A program made the position numbers and the translations under genes. This document shows positions 34,701-42,514 of a stretch of 64,000 nucleotides of DNA, piece by piece. How positions within the stretch are numbered: the stretch's first letter is position 1; each line of letters opens with the position of its first letter. Under the pieces are notes generated by a model. The model was not told where the DNA came from. It ran no database searches and saw only the letters and a list, made by a program, of their open reading frames with translations. The stretch is from Muraenolepis orangiensis (Eukaryota; Chordata; Actinopteri; Gadiformes; Muraenolepididae), in assembly GCA_027704905.1 (NCBI GenBank), contig CM051016.1, forward strand, positions 13,455,001 to 13,519,000. The letters run 5' to 3'.

Positions 34701-37700
34701 TGACCAGTTGTTCTCTTACCTTCCTTTGTTGAAACACACTATTGTAAGTCGCTTTGGATAACAAAGTCTGCTAAATGACTGCAATGTAATGTAGATTATA
34801 CCTTGATACCTGATATGTGTGTACTGTCGTTGAACATCCTTCTGAGTGAATTAACGGTAGTGTGTGTTTGGACACACTGCTCAACCCCCTTATTACCTAA
34901 CGAGCGACACCTGTGTTTGACCTCTGATGACCCTCTGTGAAAAGGGTCTGTTGTGGGTTGTTTGGATGAGCAGGTTTGACCACTTGGTGGCGATAGAGCG
35001 CAGCGGTAGGGCAGCAGATGGAAACTACTACAACATGAGGGGCGTGAACATCAAGCATCTGGTGGACCCCGTGGACGACCTGTTTGTAGCCGCCATGGAC
35101 CTACCTGGAATCACTACTATAGGTAGGCTGGAGGGACTATGTTTTACACTCTCTTTACACTTTACTCGCCCTTAGGGGGGCTAGGGTTTGGGGGGTGTTG
35201 TAAACATGTGGCCTGGGAAGCCCTTTGAGACTGGAACTGTGATTAAGGGCAATACAAATAAAATGTACTTGACTTGACTGTCTGTCTGTCTGTCTGTCTG
35301 TCTCAGGAATTGGTGATGGTGGTAATGAGTTAGGGATGGGTAAGATTAAAGAGAAGGTGATGAGCCTGATGCCAAATGGAAGCCTGATAGCATGTGATGT
35401 GGCGGCTGACTATGCTATTACAGCTGGTAGGTTCAAACCTTATGTATATTCAATGTAATTCAGACTCAGTATATATTGAAACTGTTTATATTTTTGACAC
35501 GTACTAACTCTAATCACACGTACTAACTCTAATCACACATACTAACTCTAATCCCACGTACTAACTCTAATCCCACGTACTAACTCTAATCACACATACT
35601 AACTCTGATCACACATACTAACTCTAATCCCACGTACCAACTCTAATCCCACAAACTAACTCTAATCCCACATACTAACTCTAATCACACATACTAACTA
35701 ATCACACGTACTAACTCTAATCCCACGTACTAACTCTAATCCCACATACTAACTCTAATCACACGTACTAACTCTAATCACACGTACCAACTCTGATCAC
35801 ACGTACTAACTCTAATCACACGTACTAACTAATCACACACACTAACTCTAATCCGACGTACTAACTCTAATCCCACGTACTAACTCTAATCCCACGTACT
35901 AACTCTAATCACACTTACTAACTCTGATCACACGTACTAACTAATCACACGTACTAACTGGGCGGCGGTATAGCTCAGGAGGTAGAGCGGTCGCCTCACA
36001 ACCGGAAAGTTGCTGGTCCGCCGCCTCCTCCTAGAAAAAGCTGTCGAGGTGTCCTTGAGCAAGACACCTTAACCCTAACTGCTCCTGACGTGCTGGCTGT
36101 CTCCTTGCATGGCTGACTCTGCCGTTGGTGGTTGAATGTGTGTATGAATGGGTGAATGTGAGACTTGATATGTAAAGCGCTTTGAGTAACCATTGGTTAG
36201 AAAAGCGCTATATAAATGTCCATTTACCATAACTAACTCTAATCCCACGTACTAACTCTAATCACACGTACTAACTCTGATCACACATACTAACTCTAAT
36301 CACACGTACTAACTATGCGCTGACCCCCATGTGTGTTGCTGTGGTTGTGCCCTCCTCCAGGAGTGTCTAACTGGGGAGGGTACGCGGTGGCCTGTGGCCT
36401 CTACCTGCTCAGCACCTGCCCCTCCCACCAGCGTTATCTACGCAGAGGAACCCAACCGGCAACCTCCCCCGTGCAGCTGGACCACCTGGTCGCCTGCTTG
36501 CCGTCTGTGGACAAAGTAAGAGCAAAGCGTGGGCCAGCGTCCTTTCACTGCCGTTATTCCCGCTGCAGAAGACATCCGGGTGACAAATGTGTTCGCTGGA
36601 CTTTTGCTGGCGAACTAATTTACAAAACTGAATGCTGGTCAAATGGAGGGGAATTGATCACTGGTCATTTGCATGTACTTTCCACATTGTAATGGTACAA
36701 CACTGGGTGAAATCAGCACATCATTCCTTAAAGTTGACTCCCAAGAGCTAACCAAATGTAGTTCCTCTACAGCTGACGCTCTGCACTGCTTCCCATTTAA
36801 CCAAACCTTTCCTACTTTATGTTCATTTTTATACAATATAGTATTTTTCTTTATTTTATAGTATTGTTTTAAAAATTCATATTGCGGGAGGGAATGGGGA
36901 GTAAGCTTGTTGCAAATGGCAAGTACAATTCTTGAATCTTTAACTGTTGACCAAATTCCTACAATAGCTCAAATTAAATAACAATATTCTCTTTCTTGGG
37001 GATACATCATCAACAATGTCATACTCCACGAGACAACTCAAATATACTTTTATTTATTGAAATCTAATTCCATATACGTGTCTGATGTTAGATTTGTAAA
37101 TACTTTTTGTAAGACGGAGAGTGACCTTGATGCTACGCTCTGGGTTACTAGACCTGGATAAGTGACAAAATAGTTGATAAAAGGTGATAAAGTCCTACTG
37201 ATACTTTGATGAAATTATACTCTAGTAGAAGTGAAAGTACTGGTATAAAGAACTACTCAAGTAAAAAAAAAGTAGATCATCACAAAAGTACTTTGAGTTA
37301 TTGGTTAGTTTTTTACAAAAGCATTTTTTAAGCATTTCTTACTTCTGGATTGATAAGTGACTGACCGAGGAAGACCATGAGGTTCAGTCAGTGGAACAAC
37401 AGCTGATTTCATTTGATCGTCACTTTCCTGCCAGAGCCTATACAATATGGACTCTGTAACTAATCTTTTAAGATGTTTCTAAATACTATGACATGACGGA
37501 GCTACTCAATGAGCTCTAGTGGTCAATGAGTCCCATGACCCTACATGACTCCATCATCTCTCTCTCCAGGAGGAAGCGCTGTTGTCCACTCTGGTGCGTT
37601 TGGGGGTGCGCAGCGGCAAGACGGGTAACCTGGCCATGGAGGTGGACGGTCTGACCTTTCACCCCACGCACTCTGACCTCATTAGCAGGCTGTTGGCGCT

Positions 37701-37734
37701 CACGCTAGACTCCGCCCCCACCAGCATGCCCTGA
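22815..37734 (+). CDS. dglucy: D-glutamate cyclase, mitochondrial (14 coding exons)
   Basis: Converts D-glutamate to 5-oxo-D-proline in mitochondria. Exons: 22815-22839, 22930-23083, 28193-28279, 29780-29963, 30050-30200, 31793-31915, 32240-32431, 32528-32645, 33141-33283, 33550-33649, 34974-35122, 35307-35426, 36361-36515, 37570-37734 (stop TGA), about 621 residues against 616 in human. The N-terminal half is the DUF1445 domain (FYLGCSF, TTVPCVPAGV, GDVPVFWACGVT). The C-terminal half is the DUF4392-type cyclase domain (ALFVEDELVHSC, TTGFPTHF, DETDGPPGA, FDHLVAIERSGRAADGNYYN, GDGGNELGMGK, SNWGGYA, AMEVDGLTFHPTHSDLI). The start ATG at 22815 reads MFYRIAFWG in frame into exon 2, leaving a short targeting peptide. 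The acceptor of the fourth exon is uncertain (29780 or 29792); both add about 20 residues before SDMVCFY compared with human. All other borders fit GT..AG. Confidence 0.92.
23084..24282. other. dglucy intron 2, left part, no element resolved
   Basis: AT-rich intron sequence before the hAT insertion. I see no exon, RNA gene or bounded repeat here. Confidence 0.5.
24760..25491 (+). pseudogene. hAT transposase, N-terminal part (TTF-type zinc finger)
   Basis: A 243-residue frame. It starts with an acidic/serine-rich leader, then a TTF/MYM-type finger region (FASSWYQNRPWLEYSVKGDA, then YCFPCRKF with its Cys pair, then H..H further on), then GFKDWKHALQKGTGLSKHSS. It continues through RNRYYLGSIIDIVTFLSTSN and FRGDHDS, as in ZMYM1/ZMYM6-like hAT proteins. 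The frame ends at TAG after DIIDLMSL, just before the region that should lead into the DDE core. An upstream start at 24523 is less likely. Confidence 0.8.
25547..26527 (+). pseudogene. hAT transposase, C-terminal part
   Basis: Continues the same transposase after the deletion of most of the catalytic core. It opens with a residue of the core's first Asp block (VRFVDENYVIKERL), then a helical region, RRTLNTTLEDYVVETVGVG, YSCIDAVTGEIARRFGERN and the dimerisation end FGASTALCENSFSTLKK. A frameshift at about 26525 separates the last 30 residues (FEKDLTKKCKNE in the next frame). The missing middle removes about 150-200 residues compared with relatives, so this copy needs a helper to move. Confidence 0.8.
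26895..27098 (-). pseudogene. LINE reverse transcriptase C-terminal fragment
   Basis: The minus strand reads HLKPLITLQNKAVRMLHNVL, then LLTFKDVIEYQTALVM, a pattern found after the RT domain of many animal LINEs. Only about 200 bp is left, inside the 3' part of the hAT element. Confidence 0.6.
27376..27760 (+). repeat. 26-bp minisatellite, about 15 units, inside a hAT element
   Basis: The unit contains CTCGCTCCACACCTCTCC followed by ACCCTGTG, with one or two units shortened (CTCGCTCACA). Long open frames on both strands are by-products of the repeat. It is one of the few repeats here inside a mobile element rather than a host intron. Confidence 0.92.
28510..29570. mobile_element. Probable MITE-like element with two internal tandem arrays
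   Basis: The left motif GAGGTGGCAAAAATGATTC (about 28514) and the right motif GGTTCTGCCACC (about 29559) are roughly inverted. Inside, 28800-28915 has four 30-bp units (AACTAGTTCACTAGTAAAG) bounded by inverted arms GAGTCAGTGAACTGAAC and GTTCAGTTCACTGACTC. From 29420 to 29540 there are four units around CCTCTTGTCGGTCGTTCA. Ends and duplication are not certain. Confidence 0.4.
29327..29390 (+). repeat. (TG)n-(TA)n microsatellite
   Basis: TG units followed by TA units, in a dglucy intron. The flank (GATATAATTGCATACCC.. ACTACCTGT) belongs to a dispersed family also seen at 53030-53100 and 63340-63420. Confidence 0.85.
30173..31160 (+). repeat. 47-bp minisatellite built on a 5' splice site, about 20 units
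   Basis: The unit reads TAGGAGACCCATGTACACC then AACAACCAGCAGGGAGTACC then CATACCCA, with variants. The last 28 bp of the dglucy exon ending at 30200 (GGAGCTCC..CATAGGAGACCCAG) and the start of the intron (GTAAACAACAACCAGCAGGG) together form the first unit. Later units at about 30619 and 30990 keep the intact donor CCCAG|GTAAAC. Three 33-bp short units end the array. Confidence 0.9.
31748..31790 (+). repeat. (TG)n tract directly before an acceptor
   Basis: The tract runs straight into TGTAG, the acceptor of the dglucy exon at 31793. Confidence 0.9.
32646..33022 (+). repeat. 22-bp minisatellite starting exactly at a splice donor, about 17 units
   Basis: The unit is GTATTTACACTC followed by ATAATATCAG, with short variants lacking ATA or with GTTTTTAC. 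The first base of the first unit is the first base of the dglucy intron after exon 32528-32645. Each unit border reads CAG|GTATTT, copying the exon-intron border CACAG|GTATTT. Confidence 0.93.
33713..34388 (+). repeat. 21-bp minisatellite, about 32 units
   Basis: The unit TCATCAGAGGACAGACAGG plus two variable bases (GT, GC, TC) starts about 60 bp after the donor at 33649. Because 21 is a multiple of three it leaves a long frame of SSEDRQV heptads. It is intronic: the exon frame reads AGG TAA at the border, so it cannot be a read-through extension. Confidence 0.93.
34570..34797 (+). repeat. L2-like LINE 3' end, truncated
   Basis: Matches 7625-7858 closely (TTTCCCTGAGCACTGGTTCAG, CTTACCTTCCTTTGTTGAAA, GTAAGTCGCTTTGGATAAC), ending in TGCAATGTAATGTA. 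It is a second, more truncated copy of the same family, in a dglucy intron. Confidence 0.82.
35194..35280 (+). repeat. LINE-type 3' tail fragment
   Basis: Reads AAGCCCTTTGAGACTGGAAC, then GATTAAGGGCAATACAAATA and AAATGTACTTGACTTGAC. A similar tail occurs at 12137-12192 and, inverted, near 14335 and 59730. It is followed by a short (TGTC)n tract before the acceptor at 35307. Confidence 0.55.
35500..36320 (+). repeat. 19-bp minisatellite carrying TACTAAC, split by a SINE
   Basis: The unit CACACGTACTAACTCTAAT has variants CATACTAAC and CCCACGTAC. It runs from about 35500 to 35959 and again from 36232 to 36316, interrupted by a SINE. Each unit carries the canonical branch-point word TACTAAC. The last one (36307-36313) lies 48 bp before the acceptor AG of the dglucy exon at 36361. 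Confidence 0.92.
35960..36231 (+). mobile_element. tRNA-derived SINE
   Basis: The head reads GGCGGTATAGCTCAGGAGG then TAGAGCGG (A box), with a degenerate B box GTTGCTGGTCCGCCGCC. The body has GAGGTGTCCTTGAGCAAGAC and the 3' end TGTAAAGCGCTTTGAG.. AAAAGCGCTATATAAATG.. CATTTACC, as in widespread fish tRNA SINEs. It is flanked by ACTAACT on both sides (35953-35959 and 36232-36238), drawn from the minisatellite it landed in. Confidence 0.88.
36516..37569. other. Last dglucy intron
   Basis: No gene or bounded element is seen. An inverted piece of dispersed family A (GGGAGGGAATGGGGAGTAAGC) lies near 36888. Confidence 0.5.
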
Positions 37735-39628
37735 ACACACACATATATATATATATATATATCTGGAATAGTCGGTATAGTATATTTTGGTTGCTTATCA
37801 GGTTGATACTAACTGGAGTGACTGGAGCGCTGCAAGTAGTTTAATCATTGCTCTATTCTTAGCTTAGTGGTCAGTTAGCACCTAGTGTCGTGGCCCACTG
37901 AAGGTAGTTAAACTTCCATTTTTACAAAAACCTGTTTCGAACGGCTGTTTTTTAAAACAGGATCGCGTCCTATGTGAACCGGGCTTAAGTGCAGTCGGTG
38001 AATTGTACCATCCCTACTGTGGTGCAATGGAGGGAGCGCTGACTTTGCAACACTGTTGAGTAAATTTAATCATTAAGCCAAACGTAACCTCTAAACAAAA
38101 CATGCTAAATGGCTTTGTGTTGCAGGCGAGAGTGCTGTTGGTAAAGACCACTAGACCAGATGATTACTAAATGAATACTGCTTATATCTACAGAAATCTC
38201 AGTGGGATTTGAACCCATGTCTTCTACCTGTTCTGCAACAGCTCACTCCACTGCGCCACAGAGAACAAGCTGTAATAAGAGGATATATATGTCATTACTT
38301 TTGACAGCATTAGCTTAAAAGATACATCAGAATTTGCAGGACTTGAACCAATGTCCAAAGGGTGTAGAACTCAACTCACAACTCTATCCACTGTGCCAGC
38401 TCCACATATCTTAAAGAACAGGACAATTGGGAAGAAAAACAGCTGAGCTGAGAAAACCTGGTGAAATTCTTCAGTGGAGTGTGAGCGCCACCAGCTGGTC
38501 AAATGCCAACACATGCCAATGGGAAGTCCCCTGGATCCAAAATCCAATCAACTGTTCCTTGGCCCATTAGTAATCTAACCACCAAGTTTTGTCCAATTCC
38601 CTACATAACTTTTAGACTTACTTGATAACAGACAAACGGGGGAAAGGCGAAAAGACATAACCTCCGTCCATCCTCGATTGCCGAGGTAAATAAACACAAA
38701 CAACAAAAACAAACCTCATAACTAAGTTCATACCCAATTTTAACAACTTTATTGAAATACGACTTTATACAGTGCATTCTCTCTGTCTCTCGCCACCCTT
38801 TCATTTCTGGCGACCCCAAGACAAATATTTACAACAATTTACATGTCCCAAGCTGAAATTCATAAATATAAATAATATTTTGTCCATTATTTTAGTGTTG
38901 TGACCACTGAGGGGTTATTGGAAAGAATGAAAATGCAATATAAACATTGAGTGTGTTCCTGATTTTTTTTTGTTTTGTTTTACAATGTAAAGATTGTGGT
39001 GGGTTAGCGTAATTCACGGATTTCTGGGTGTGGATATTGTGTCCATAATGTGTCCGCACAGAGAGTTAAGTGCGACTCCTAGTTTGACTTCCGGTTTCTC
39101 CTTGACGAGTTGTTGCACTCTGTGTTGTTCTGTAGTATGCAGCTATGTATTAAACGTCCAGCATTAACTTGCGATACGCCGCCTCCGACTCCTGTCTCTC
39201 GGCACTACAAGATTAAAAGATACATTTAAAACATGATCTATAGTAGAAAAGGACTGTCTGCAAAGTAAAGAAATATGATATTGTTTTGTTTAAGTACCAG
39301 TACACATTATTTGAAAGCGGTTGATGGAAACCAGTGACTCACTTCAAAACAAACACTATAGACAGAGACACTCATTAGCTTCATGTAAACCAAATAAACG
39401 TTTGATAATAAGATTGAGTTGATCTTTTGCAAACAAACTAAAAAGCCGCTACGACTATTTTTCTCTAACCCACTGCAGTCGGTTGAAACAATGATTGATT
39501 GCTTGACTGATGATTGGACTTCATAAACATGAACAAGTCAGTGTCAATTGACCATATATATATATAAAGATATATACATACATATAAACATTTATACACA
39601 TACATACAAGGTCAAGCAATCCTATTCT

Positions 39629-39630
<2 letters not shown>
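37735..39630. other. dglucy 3' flank and spacer
   Basis: Starts with the 3' UTR of dglucy and holds a short (TA)n, the tRNA-like pair below and otherwise unique-looking sequence. An AATAAA lies near 38687, too far for me to assign with confidence. No further coding exon is seen. Confidence 0.45.
38199..38405 (-). repeat. Two tRNA-like units (SINE heads or tRNA pseudogenes)
   Basis: On the minus strand, unit 1 (38405-38335) reads CTGGCACAGTGGATAGAG (A box) and GGTTCAAGTCC (B box). Unit 2 (38275-38199) reads TGGCGCAGTGGAGTGAGC and GGGTTCAAATCCC. Both keep RNA polymerase III internal promoter boxes about 30-35 bp apart. Neither folds as a clean cloverleaf by eye, so they are called SINE-like remnants rather than tRNA genes. 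Confidence 0.5.

Positions 39631-39711
<81 letters not shown>
39631..39711 (+). repeat. (CA)n microsatellite
   Basis: About 40 CA units, preceded by AT-rich ATATACATACATA sequence. Confidence 0.92.
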
Positions 39712-39712
<1 letters not shown>

Positions 39713-39804
39713 CTAGAGGAATTGTGTGTTTGTCCTCTGTTCGTGTGTACTTTCTCTGTTTCATTCATCTCCATTCAGGTGAAGCCTTCCCGCATCATCG
39801 TAAT

Positions 39805-40080
39805 TCACCATTAGTCCAAGTACAATGAAATGCTTACTCCGCATTCCCTCCCGCAGTATGGATTTCTAAAACACTATACTATAAATATACTGTACACAAT
39901 AAAAAGAACAATAAAGTGACTGATGGATGGTTTGTACATGTGTTGAATTGTGCAAAAAGCTGTAAAAAAGCTTTTTAAAGGCCAGTAGTGCAGCAGCATC
40001 ATGATAACAGTGCAGTACAGTGCAGTAGCTGTAATGAGTCTAGAAAGTCCAGCAAAAGTATGATAGTGGAACGTAATATT
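39805..40080 (+). repeat. Dispersed repeat, family A, copy 2
   Basis: Matches 6008-6215 in order (TGCTTACTCCGCATTCCC, AATAAAAAGAACAATAAAGT, TGTACATGTGTTGAATTGTG). It extends further 3' with GCAGCAGCATCATGATAACA, so this is the longer copy. Confidence 0.65.
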
Positions 40081-40771
40081 GATGACAATGTTATGATAGT
40101 GGCAGCACTCCTAGCAGTTCAGTAGGCAAACGGCCTGTGGATTTGTGTGATCATTCATTGTGAATTGTTCTGTTTCCCGTTTGCCTTTTTATTAGGCAAA
40201 TGTGGTGGAGGCCAGACGTGGGCCCTCTTCCATTGCATTCACATAGGTGATCATTGCTGAAACGCACTAGTTTAGAGGCAGCTGCCACCCGCTGTCATTT
40301 GGATTATGAGCTGGTTGAGAGTAGGTAGCTGTTTGGTTCTCACCCCTAGGGAGGAGGAAGGGAGTCCACACTGATGGGTACTAGGACAGGCATTCAGTTG
40401 AGGTCTCTGGAGCTCCACATCCACTGGGCCACCACCTTTTACAGTCGCTGCACTGTAGAACCCTCTGTTGCACAGAGGGTTCGTTGAATGACTTACTTGA
40501 ATGAAACGTGGGTGAGAAGTTAAACAAACCATATTGATGCTGAACTGAGACGATACAATCAAGAACAGACACATGACTATATTATAAATAGTTTATTGAA
40601 ATTAAAATCCTTGCCAAAATATTGGTCCCTTTAAAGAGCTGATGTGAACCTGAAGAATGTGTTGTCACTCATGTACACACAACGGAGTGAGAGAACAACG
40701 AAAAGGTACATTTAGATATGACTTTATTAATCTATTATTCTTAAAAATCTTAACGTTGCAAATCTTAAATC

Positions 40772-40905
40772 CCGGGCTTCAGATTGGCTGGTTTAAAACT
40801 CTTGGCTTCTGATTGGTTGGAAAAATCCCCAGCTTCAGATTGGCTAGTTTAAATCCCGGCTTCTGATTGGCTGGAAATATCCCCACCTTCTGATTAGCTG
40901 GTTTA
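40772..40905 (+). repeat. Tandem array of five CCAAT-box-like units
   Basis: Five units of about 27 bp, each with CTTC(A/T)GATTGGCTGG or a close variant followed by TTTAAA or AAATATCCCC. ATTGG is the reverse complement of the CCAAT box. The array lies upstream of a Gypsy leader remnant (41288) and could be part of its LTR. Confidence 0.7.
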
Positions 40906-41229
40906 AATAAAATAAATGAACAACAACTCATGTGGTTGTTTTCTCTCACTAACGCGTTGTTTCTCAGTACAGTGCACATATACCGTTTTGTGGAGAAATG
41001 ACATCCAGGAGGATGCTGTCACCAACTACTGTTTCATTATTTTTAATTGTTTTATCAAGCGGGCACAGGGTTGTACAAACACCCGCCAAAGTAGAGAGAG
41101 AGAGAGACATCGGATGAAACAGCTGGAAAGATTAAGAGAGAGGAGCATGATGGAGATGACCACGTCACCCTTCTTCTATGTTTCAATAGCTCACATCCTT
41201 CACCTGCAGAATGGAAATATTTTACGGAT

Positions 41230-41575
41230 GCCATGAATGTGGGTAGGTGAAATTCCCACCTCACCCTGAGTTATTCCATTTCCTACACTGGTGACCCCGA
41301 CGTTTCTCTGCTGGACGTATTCAGAGATAGCGTAACGAACATGTCGACCAACGCGGTGTCTCTCAAGCTGTCTTCTGGGAATCTTCAGCCTCCACGTGGT
41401 TCACCCAGACGGAGGCACAGTTCGCATTGCAAGGGACAAGACTAAATATTACTACATGGTGTCGGCCCTGGGGTGCTCCACAGCAGGCATGAATGGTGAG
41501 CCGGCTAAGACATCCCCAGTATAATTACAAATACACAGCGCTTAAGGCTCACCTGCTTATAGACAGGTATAGACA
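41230..41575 (+). pseudogene. Ty3/Gypsy remnant: primer-binding site and start of gag
   Basis: TGGTGACCCCGACGTT at 41289, a primer-binding-site-like sequence seen in fish Gypsy elements, follows an LTR-like CA end. From about 41340 broken frames read KLSSGNLQPP, WFTQTEAQFALQGTRLNITT and NYKYTALKAHLL, the start of a Gypsy gag (usual pattern WFxQxEAQF.. YxALKxxLL). A frameshift and stops interrupt it, and no pol follows. It is an old, truncated copy on the + strand. Confidence 0.65.
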
Positions 41576-41769
41576 GGCTAGTAGTCCGGGACAGGCAATG
41601 AATCTGGATTCCGGGACATCGGTGTAACGATTCCGTCCAGAATGTACCAAAGTACAACGTAGCAACCATAAAGTACAACGTAGCATGAACAAAGTACGAC
41701 GTGCGACCTAGCAAAGGGGTAACAGGACACCAGGGTATATATACCCCCAGGTGAGGTGATTAGTGATTA

Positions 41770-42200
41770 GACACGGCAATTGCTGACAGGTGTGTGTGTG
41801 CTCCGCCAGCGCACGCGGCTTGGCCACGCCCCCTGTCAACCACCGTAACCGTGACAGGGATCTTCCCTACTTAAAGCTGTCGAAGACCGACATCGGTGCT
41901 AGACCATTGCACACCTTACCGAGAACCATCCTGACGAAGACCGACATCGGAGTGAGACCGTTGGGAACAATCTGCCAAAGACCAACGTCGGGGGCGATAT
42001 CCATGAGGACCTACTGCCGAAGACCGACGTCGGGGGCGAGTTCAGTGAACCATATGGCTCCCTCCTGCTCGAGTACCTTGGACTGTCACCAGAAGTCGCT
42101 GAAGTCGTGTTGAAGGCTTCATACATCCTACATTACTACATTAGCTTAGTCTTGTGCACCGAGCCATCAGATTCAGGGTGTCACCGGGGTTGGCAGCAAC
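41770..42200. other. Unresolved LTR-like repeat with GAAGACCGACRTCGG units
   Basis: The word AAGACCGACATCGG or AAGACCGACGTCGG recurs four times between 41884 and 42030 with spacing of about 35-65 bp. A frame over it (SKTDIGARPL, then TKTDIGVRPL, RPTSGA) is not recognised. A related stretch in inverse orientation lies at 52245-52300. I do not know the element. Confidence 0.35.
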
Positions 42201-42304
42201 GCCTCGAGAGAAGCACTGGCTGTGAGAGAGAGGTTTACCACCTACTTCTCCTCTGCTAGGAAATTGTCCTGGCAACATAAGGCCGTGTCCATCCACCATC
42301 CCTC

Positions 42305-42370
42305 AATTTAAAAACCCTGATATAGAAGTGGCTCTTTAAAGAGCCACTTCTATATCAGGGTTTTTAAATT
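42305..42370. repeat. Perfect 66-bp palindrome without spacer
   Basis: The left arm AATTTAAAAACCCTGATATA then GAAGTGGCTCTTT is followed directly by its exact reverse complement, centre TTTAAA at 42335-42340. Symmetry stops sharply at both ends (C/T mismatch). It could be two copies of a transposon end joined head to head. Confidence 0.95.
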
Positions 42371-42514
42371 TCACTATATCAGTGAAAGAATAATTCCAAA
42401 CAGCACATTTATAATCAAATCGTTTTTACAGTAAGATGGGTTTTGTCGACAGCACACTACATACCAACAGGTATAGTATCACAAAAAGATGACCATATCG
42501 ATTTTTCTGTTTAT

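Noticed and set aside
36118..36193. Small minus-strand frame 35996-36193 as a gene
   Set aside because: It lies wholly in the tRNA-derived SINE.
38199..38405. Functional tRNA genes
   Set aside because: A and B boxes are present but acceptor and anticodon stems do not pair convincingly by eye.
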